A stretch of 10,166 bases of DNA, from NCBI GenBank assembly GCA_035628055.1, contig DASPKO010000097.1:1-10166 (forward strand), read 5' to 3'. A model generated the notes under the pieces. The model saw only the letters and a program-made list of their open reading frames with translations, did not search any database and was not told the origin of the DNA. Made by a program: the position numbers and the translations under genes. The stretch comes from DASPKO01 sp035628055 (GTDB taxonomy: Bacteria; Planctomycetota; Phycisphaerae; Phycisphaerales; UBA1924). Shown here piece after piece: positions 6,885-10,166 of the stretch (its first letter is position 1; every line of letters begins with the position of its first letter).

Positions 6885-7886
6885 TCACGGCTCGGCCGGG
6901 GCCGGCGCCGCGGCCGCCAGCGAGGCCAGCTCGGCGCGCCAGTCACGGTGGAGCGCGGCGGCGACCTTTCCGGGAACGCCGTCGCCGAGCGCCGAGGACT
7001 CGACCTTGATGACCGGGAGAACTCCCCACGACGAGTTGGTGAGGAAGGCCTCGTCGGAGTCCAGCAGGTCGTCGATGGTGACCATGCGGCGCTCGGTGGC
7101 CAGCCCCAGCCCGGCGGCGCGCTCGAGGGCCCACGCGCGCACGGTTCCAGGCACCACGGGGCTGGGGAGATACGCCCCGTCGCGCGTGCGGGGGTGGTCG
7201 CTTCCTCCGGCCTCCTCGCCGCGCGCGATCGGCGTGACCAGGCTCCCGCCCCGCACCAGCAGCAGGTTGCTCACGCACCCCCCGCAGACGTGGTTGGTCA
7301 CCTGCAGGACCACGGCCTCGGCGGCGCGGCGCGCCGCGGCGGCCTGGAGCTCGCGCAGGCGCCACCAGTAGCTGAGCGTCTTGTGCCCCTCCAGCGGGTT
7401 GAGGGGGCTGGCCCGGGCGTCGGCGATCACCACCGCCACGCCACGCTCGAACATCTCCTCGGGATATGCGGTCGCGGGCTGGGCGGCCACGAGCACGGTG
7501 GGATCGCGCGAGGGCGGCGTCGGCGCCGGCGCCTCGCCGGGACGCTCGGGCTCGCCGGGGAGCGGGCGGTGGAGCAGGCTCAGGTCTCCCGCCGTCAGGG
7601 TGAGGCGCACCCGCGCGCGCGCGAGCCCCGAGCGGTCGATCGTGCGGAGGATGGCCTCGGCGAGCGGCCCGGCGCGGAGGTCGGGGCTCAGCCCCAGGTC
7701 GCGGGCGCTCGCGACCAGGCGCCGCACGTGCCGGTCGAGGCGCCAGGCCCACGGACCGTGCGGGCCCACGCCTCCCAGGAGCGTCTCGAAGAGCCCGACC
7801 GCGTGCTGGAAGCCCGCGTCGAAGGCCGAGACCATCGCGCCCTGCGGCTCGACGAAGCGCCCGCCGAGGAAGACCGCGGTCGGCAT
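6885..7886 (-). CDS. Class IV PLP aminotransferase (BCAT / aminodeoxychorismate lyase-like)
   Basis: Fold-type IV enzymes include branched-chain and D-amino acid aminotransferases and 4-amino-4-deoxychorismate lyase (PabC), which releases p-aminobenzoate for folate. The 333-residue protein shows FLGGRFVEPQGAMVSAFDAGFQHAVGLFETL (5-36), the Arg/His block WRLDRHVRRL (48-57), the PLP lysine in EGHKTLSYWWR (Lys169), VSNLLLVRGGSLVTPIARGEE (205-225), PSPVVPGTVR (241-250) and FLTNSSWGVLPV (281-292). The TNS..GV.PV block resembles PabC-like members, so that activity is possible but unproven. One oddity: where relatives have an E-G-x-x-x-N motif (the Glu contacts the PLP ring nitrogen), this protein has C-G-G-C-V-S-N (201-207), so Glu is replaced by Gly202. 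ATG 7886 is chosen because the family N-terminus begins there; the upstream extension to 8000 is Arg/Pro-rich and overlaps the neighbouring gene. No clear ribosome binding site is visible. It is divergent from the RicT-like gene across 113 bases. Confidence 0.8.
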   Translation of the reverse strand: MPTAVFLGGRFVEPQGAMVSAFDAGFQHAVGLFETLLGGVGPHGPWAWRLDRHVRRLVASARDLGLSPDLRAGPLAEAILRTIDRSGLARARVRLTLTAGDLSLLHRPLPGEPERPGEAPAPTPPSRDPTVLVAAQPATAYPEEMFERGVAVVIADARASPLNPLEGHKTLSYWWRLRELQAAAARRAAEAVVLQVTNHVCGGCVSNLLLVRGGSLVTPIARGEEAGGSDHPRTRDGAYLPSPVVPGTVRAWALERAAGLGLATERRMVTIDDLLDSDEAFLTNSSWGVLPVIKVESSALGDGVPGKVAAALHRDWRAELASLAAAAPAPAEP

Positions 7887-7936
7887 CCGCGACGGTAGCC
7901 AGCGCGGGGCGCGCGTGGGCGGCCAAGAATGCCCGC

Positions 7937-7982
7937 CGGGCCGGGGGCCCGCGCCAGCGCGTGCGGGCCGGGGCCGGCCCGC
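7937..7982 (+). other. Two GC-rich inverted repeats in front of the RicT-like gene
   Basis: CGGGCC/GGCCCG (7937-7951, GGG loop) and GCGGGCCGG/CCGGCCCGC (7963-7982, GG between the arms) stand in tandem just before GGGAAA (7985-7990), the probable ribosome binding site of the gene at 8000. They could form a structured leader, but such inverted repeats also arise by chance in DNA of this composition. Confidence 0.35.
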
Positions 7983-7999
7983 GCGGGAAACGGACTCCA

Positions 8000-9310
8000 A
8001 TGCCGATCATGCCGCTCCCACAGTTCGAGCTGGACCTCGAGGCGGACCGGAAGGTCTACGAGAGTCTCAAGCCGCCCAGCTCGATCGTGGTGCGCTTCGG
8101 TGTCATGAAGATGGTCGGCGAGTTCCCCTACGACGGGCAGGCCAAGCCCGGGTGCGGGAGCAAGCTGGTCGTGCGCACCCACCGCGGCGTCGAGATCGGC
8201 GAGATGCTCACGAGCACGTGCCCGAACGCGGGCTGCTCGAAGAGCGTGACGCGGCGCGAGATGCTCGAGTACATCGAGAACTCCGGGGGGCGTGATTACC
8301 CGTTCTTCACCCAGGGGAAGGTGCTGCGGATCGCGACGCTCGAGGACCTGAACGAGCAGGCCCGGCTCGAGGCCCTGGCCAAGGGCATGGCGGCGCGGGC
8401 GCGGGCCGTCGCGACCGACCTCCGGCTCCCCATGAAGATCGTCGACGCCGAGCCGATCCTGGGGCGCGAGCGGCTGACCTTTCACTACACCAGCGAGGAC
8501 CGCGTGGACTTCCGCGAGCTGGTGTACCGGCTGGCGCAGGAGTTCCAGGCGCGGATCGAGCTGCGCCAGATCGGGGCCCGCGACGAGGCCCGGCTCACCG
8601 CGGACTACGAGCGCTGCGGGCAGCACTGCTGCTGCAAGCAGTTCCTCAAGGTGCTCAAGCCCGTGAGCATGAAGAGCGCCAAGGTGCAGAAGGCGACGCT
8701 CGATCCGCTGAAGATCAGCGGGCGGTGCGGGCGGCTCATGTGCTGCCTCCGCTACGAGGACCAGACGTACGCCGAGCTGGCCGCCCGGCTCCCACGCAAG
8801 AAGTCCCGGGTGATGACCCCCGAGGGGCCCGGCACGGTCATTGATGGACAGATCCTGACGCAGCTCGTGCTGGTGCACCTCGACGGACAGGACAAGCAGG
8901 TCGCGGTGCCGGTGGAGGACCTGATGGCAAGCGCCGCTGGCGCTCCCAAGGCGCCGGCCGGCGCGGCCGGTGCGGGCCCCGACCTCGCGGGCGGATCGAG
9001 CACATCCCAGGCGGGCCCCGGCGCCGGGACGGAGGCCCGGCCGATGCCCGCGAACCCGCGGCGAGGGTCCCCGGACATCGACACCGGAGAGTCGTACGGA
9101 GAGGGCCCCGAGCAGCCCCAGCACGAGCCCGCCCCCGAGGGCGCCCCCGGAGCGCCGTCGCCGGAGCGCGGAGCCGCCTCACCCCGCGGTCCCGCGCCAC
9201 AGCAGCCGGGCCACTCGGGCGATGCCGCGGGGCCGGGATCGGGCCAGGGGCGGCGTCGGCGCCGGCGGCGCGGGCCGCGGCCAGGCGGCGATCCCGGCAC
9301 GCCCGGTTGA
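8000..9310 (+). CDS. RicT-like PSP1-domain protein with long disordered basic tail
   Basis: Relatives of RicT (YaaT) in Bacillus form the RicAFT complex, which carries iron-sulfur clusters and steers RNase Y-dependent mRNA processing. The core (about residues 25-310) is well conserved: VVRFGVMKMVGEF, a region with Cys52, Cys74 and Cys79 (TCPNAGCS), the MKIVDAEPILGRERLTFHYTSEDRVDFRELVYRLA stretch (145-179), then the two cysteine motifs CGQHCCC (206-212, usually CGxxLCC) and SGRCGRLMCC (241-249), joined by PVSMKSAKVQK...DPLKISG. The C-terminal 125 residues are low-complexity Gly/Pro/Ala/Glu and end in a run of seven arginines followed by GPRPGG, an extension not present in the short Bacillus protein. 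ATG 8000 is chosen with GGGAAA 9 bases upstream; an ATG at 8009 is an alternative. No ricA, ricF or rny gene lies in the window. The stop is 3 bases from that of the convergent dockerin-like gene. Confidence 0.85.
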   Translation: MPIMPLPQFELDLEADRKVYESLKPPSSIVVRFGVMKMVGEFPYDGQAKPGCGSKLVVRTHRGVEIGEMLTSTCPNAGCSKSVTRREMLEYIENSGGRDYPFFTQGKVLRIATLEDLNEQARLEALAKGMAARARAVATDLRLPMKIVDAEPILGRERLTFHYTSEDRVDFRELVYRLAQEFQARIELRQIGARDEARLTADYERCGQHCCCKQFLKVLKPVSMKSAKVQKATLDPLKISGRCGRLMCCLRYEDQTYAELAARLPRKKSRVMTPEGPGTVIDGQILTQLVLVHLDGQDKQVAVPVEDLMASAAGAPKAPAGAAGAGPDLAGGSSTSQAGPGAGTEARPMPANPRRGSPDIDTGESYGEGPEQPQHEPAPEGAPGAPSPERGAASPRGPAPQQPGHSGDAAGPGSGQGRRRRRRRGPRPGGDPGTPG

Positions 9311-9313
9311 CCG

Positions 9314-10166
9314 TCAGCAGCCGCCGGCCAGAGCGACGAACCAGGCGGCGAGGAAGGCGGAAATGTCCGGCGTGGCGACGGCGCCGGAGCCGTCAAAGTC
9401 CGCGGCGAGGCCGCCGACGGCGACGTCGGCGAACCACTGCGCCAGGAAGGCGGAGACGTCCCCGGTCCCGATCACCCCGTCGGCGTCAAAGTCGCTCGCG
9501 CAGAAGGCCGGCCGCACGGCCAGCGCGGCGGGAGCGCTCGTCGCCTCGCCGCACGGGCTGGTCACGACCACGTCGTACTCACCGGCATCGTCGCCCGCCA
9601 GGTTCGCGACCACGAGCGTGGGACTCGTAGCCCCGGAGAGAATCGAACCGTGCGGGGTGGGGCCGTCGGTGAGAGCCAGGCCGTCGCGGCGCCACTGGTA
9701 CGCCGGCACGACCGAGCCGGTCGCCGTCACGGCCACGCTGAACTCCGCGGCGGCGCTCTCGAAGGCGTCGAGCGGGACCGGGTGCCGGGCAATGAAGGGC
9801 GCTCCGCTGGTCCAGCGGACCCAGGCGTACGCGGGCGCGCCGGCGATCATCACGACGTTCCCGCCCAGGACGAGCTCGCCCTGGTGTTCGGCGAGCGAAA
9901 AGAACGCCGGCGCCGAGACCTGCGCCGGCGGCTCCACCAGCGCGTGCCACGCCGCGCCGTCCCAGCGGGCGATGCCCGCGGCGGGCTCGACACCGGGCTG
10001 GTGGTTGATGGCGCGAAAGCTGCCGGCGCAGAAGAGCTGGCCGCGGTAGACCCGCAGGTCCTGGAGCGGGGGAAAGAAGCCGAAGTTGGTGAAGCCGCCG
10101 CCGAAGGGATGCCACTGCGCCCCATCCCACCGCGCGATCCGGTCGACCGCGAGCCCGCCCGCCGAG
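9314..10166 (-). CDS. Secreted protein with WDG repeats, Ig-like domain and dockerin-like C-terminus (5' end outside window)
   Basis: The frame is open from the right window edge (base 10165) to the TGA at 9316-9314, giving the last 283 residues; the start and signal peptide lie beyond the edge. Visible residues 1-78 hold two repeats about 55 residues apart of the form IARWDGAxWHxx (10-20 and 65-75), each followed by a beta stretch such as LRVYRGQLFCAGSFRAI, as in propeller-like extracellular repeat proteins. About 140-218 is an Ig-like domain (YQWRRDGLALTDG, LVVANLAGDDAGEYDVVVTSPCG). The last 63 residues (221-283) form a dockerin-like duplicate: DFDADGVIGTGD with DVSAFLAQWF, and DFDGSGAVATPD with DISAFLAAWF, that is, two calcium-binding F-hand-like loops each followed by one helix, closed by GGC. 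This tail is a recurrent mark of Phycisphaerae exported proteins. Whether it binds a cohesin or serves in sorting is unknown. A GTG at 9937 looks like a start but is internal. Confidence 0.85.
   Translation of the reverse strand, partial: SAGGLAVDRIARWDGAQWHPFGGGFTNFGFFPPLQDLRVYRGQLFCAGSFRAINHQPGVEPAAGIARWDGAAWHALVEPPAQVSAPAFFSLAEHQGELVLGGNVVMIAGAPAYAWVRWTSGAPFIARHPVPLDAFESAAAEFSVAVTATGSVVPAYQWRRDGLALTDGPTPHGSILSGATSPTLVVANLAGDDAGEYDVVVTSPCGEATSAPAALAVRPAFCASDFDADGVIGTGDVSAFLAQWFADVAVGGLAADFDGSGAVATPDISAFLAAWFVALAGGC

Noticed and set aside
5366..6946. 526-codon minus-strand open frame opposite the beta-helix gene
   Set aside because: Low-complexity Arg/Gly/Ala sequence without motifs; a shadow of the real gene caused by GC-rich third positions.
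7688..9124. 478-codon minus-strand open frame opposite the RicT-like gene
   Set aside because: It is antisense to two genes with clear family motifs and shows none itself.
1..10166. A dedicated undescribed system (defence island, biosynthetic cluster, mobile element)
   Set aside because: The genes are mostly unrelated housekeeping and surface functions on alternating strands, with no transposase, integrase, tRNA, direct-repeat borders, or toxin/immunity or effector pairs that I could recognise.

Overview
The window is very GC-rich and densely coded. It looks like chromosomal DNA from a planctomycete, most likely of the Phycisphaerae/Phycisphaerales type. The pointers are: a secreted protein ending in two dockerin-like calcium loops of the D-x-D-x-D/S-G form, each followed by a near-identical 'ISAFLA.WF' helix; a secreted beta-helix protein with GN.A..GGG coils and a 'choice-of-anchor Q'-like end; a DapL-type diaminopimelate aminotransferase, as is common in the PVC superphylum; and a PilZ protein with planctomycete-like spacing. 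The taxon is inferred from protein style only; no rRNA or marker search was possible.

Layout. Bases 1-2900 hold four genes on the + strand: the 3' end of prfB (release factor 2), an 11-bp tandem repeat, a 76-residue two-helix membrane protein, dapL, and a membrane-tethered DUF2726 protein. A small PilZ gene (2917-3297, minus) converges on the DUF2726 gene. It diverges from a DUF4230-like membrane protein (3489-4166, plus). A large secreted beta-helix/PKD protein follows (4262-6799, plus) and is closed by a clear intrinsic terminator. Next come a class IV aminotransferase (6885-7886, minus) and, divergent from it, a RicT/PSP1-family protein (8000-9310, plus). The RicT-like gene converges, with only 3 bases between stop codons, on a secreted dockerin-like protein (9314 to beyond the window end, minus).

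How the genes fit together. This is a mixed housekeeping and cell-surface neighbourhood rather than one dedicated system. It combines translation termination (prfB), lysine/peptidoglycan precursor synthesis (dapL), a second PLP enzyme that may be aminodeoxychorismate lyase-like, RNA-metabolism regulation (RicT-like), possible c-di-GMP sensing (PilZ) and two exported proteins. I found no mobile element, CRISPR array, tRNA, rRNA or defence island. All gene-free gaps are under 200 bases.

Most worth a second look: the stop-bearing 11-bp repeat after prfB, the class IV aminotransferase that lacks the usual PLP-binding glutamate and carries CGGC there instead, the DUF2726 protein with an apparently degraded active site, and the RicT-like protein with a long disordered, arginine-ending tail.
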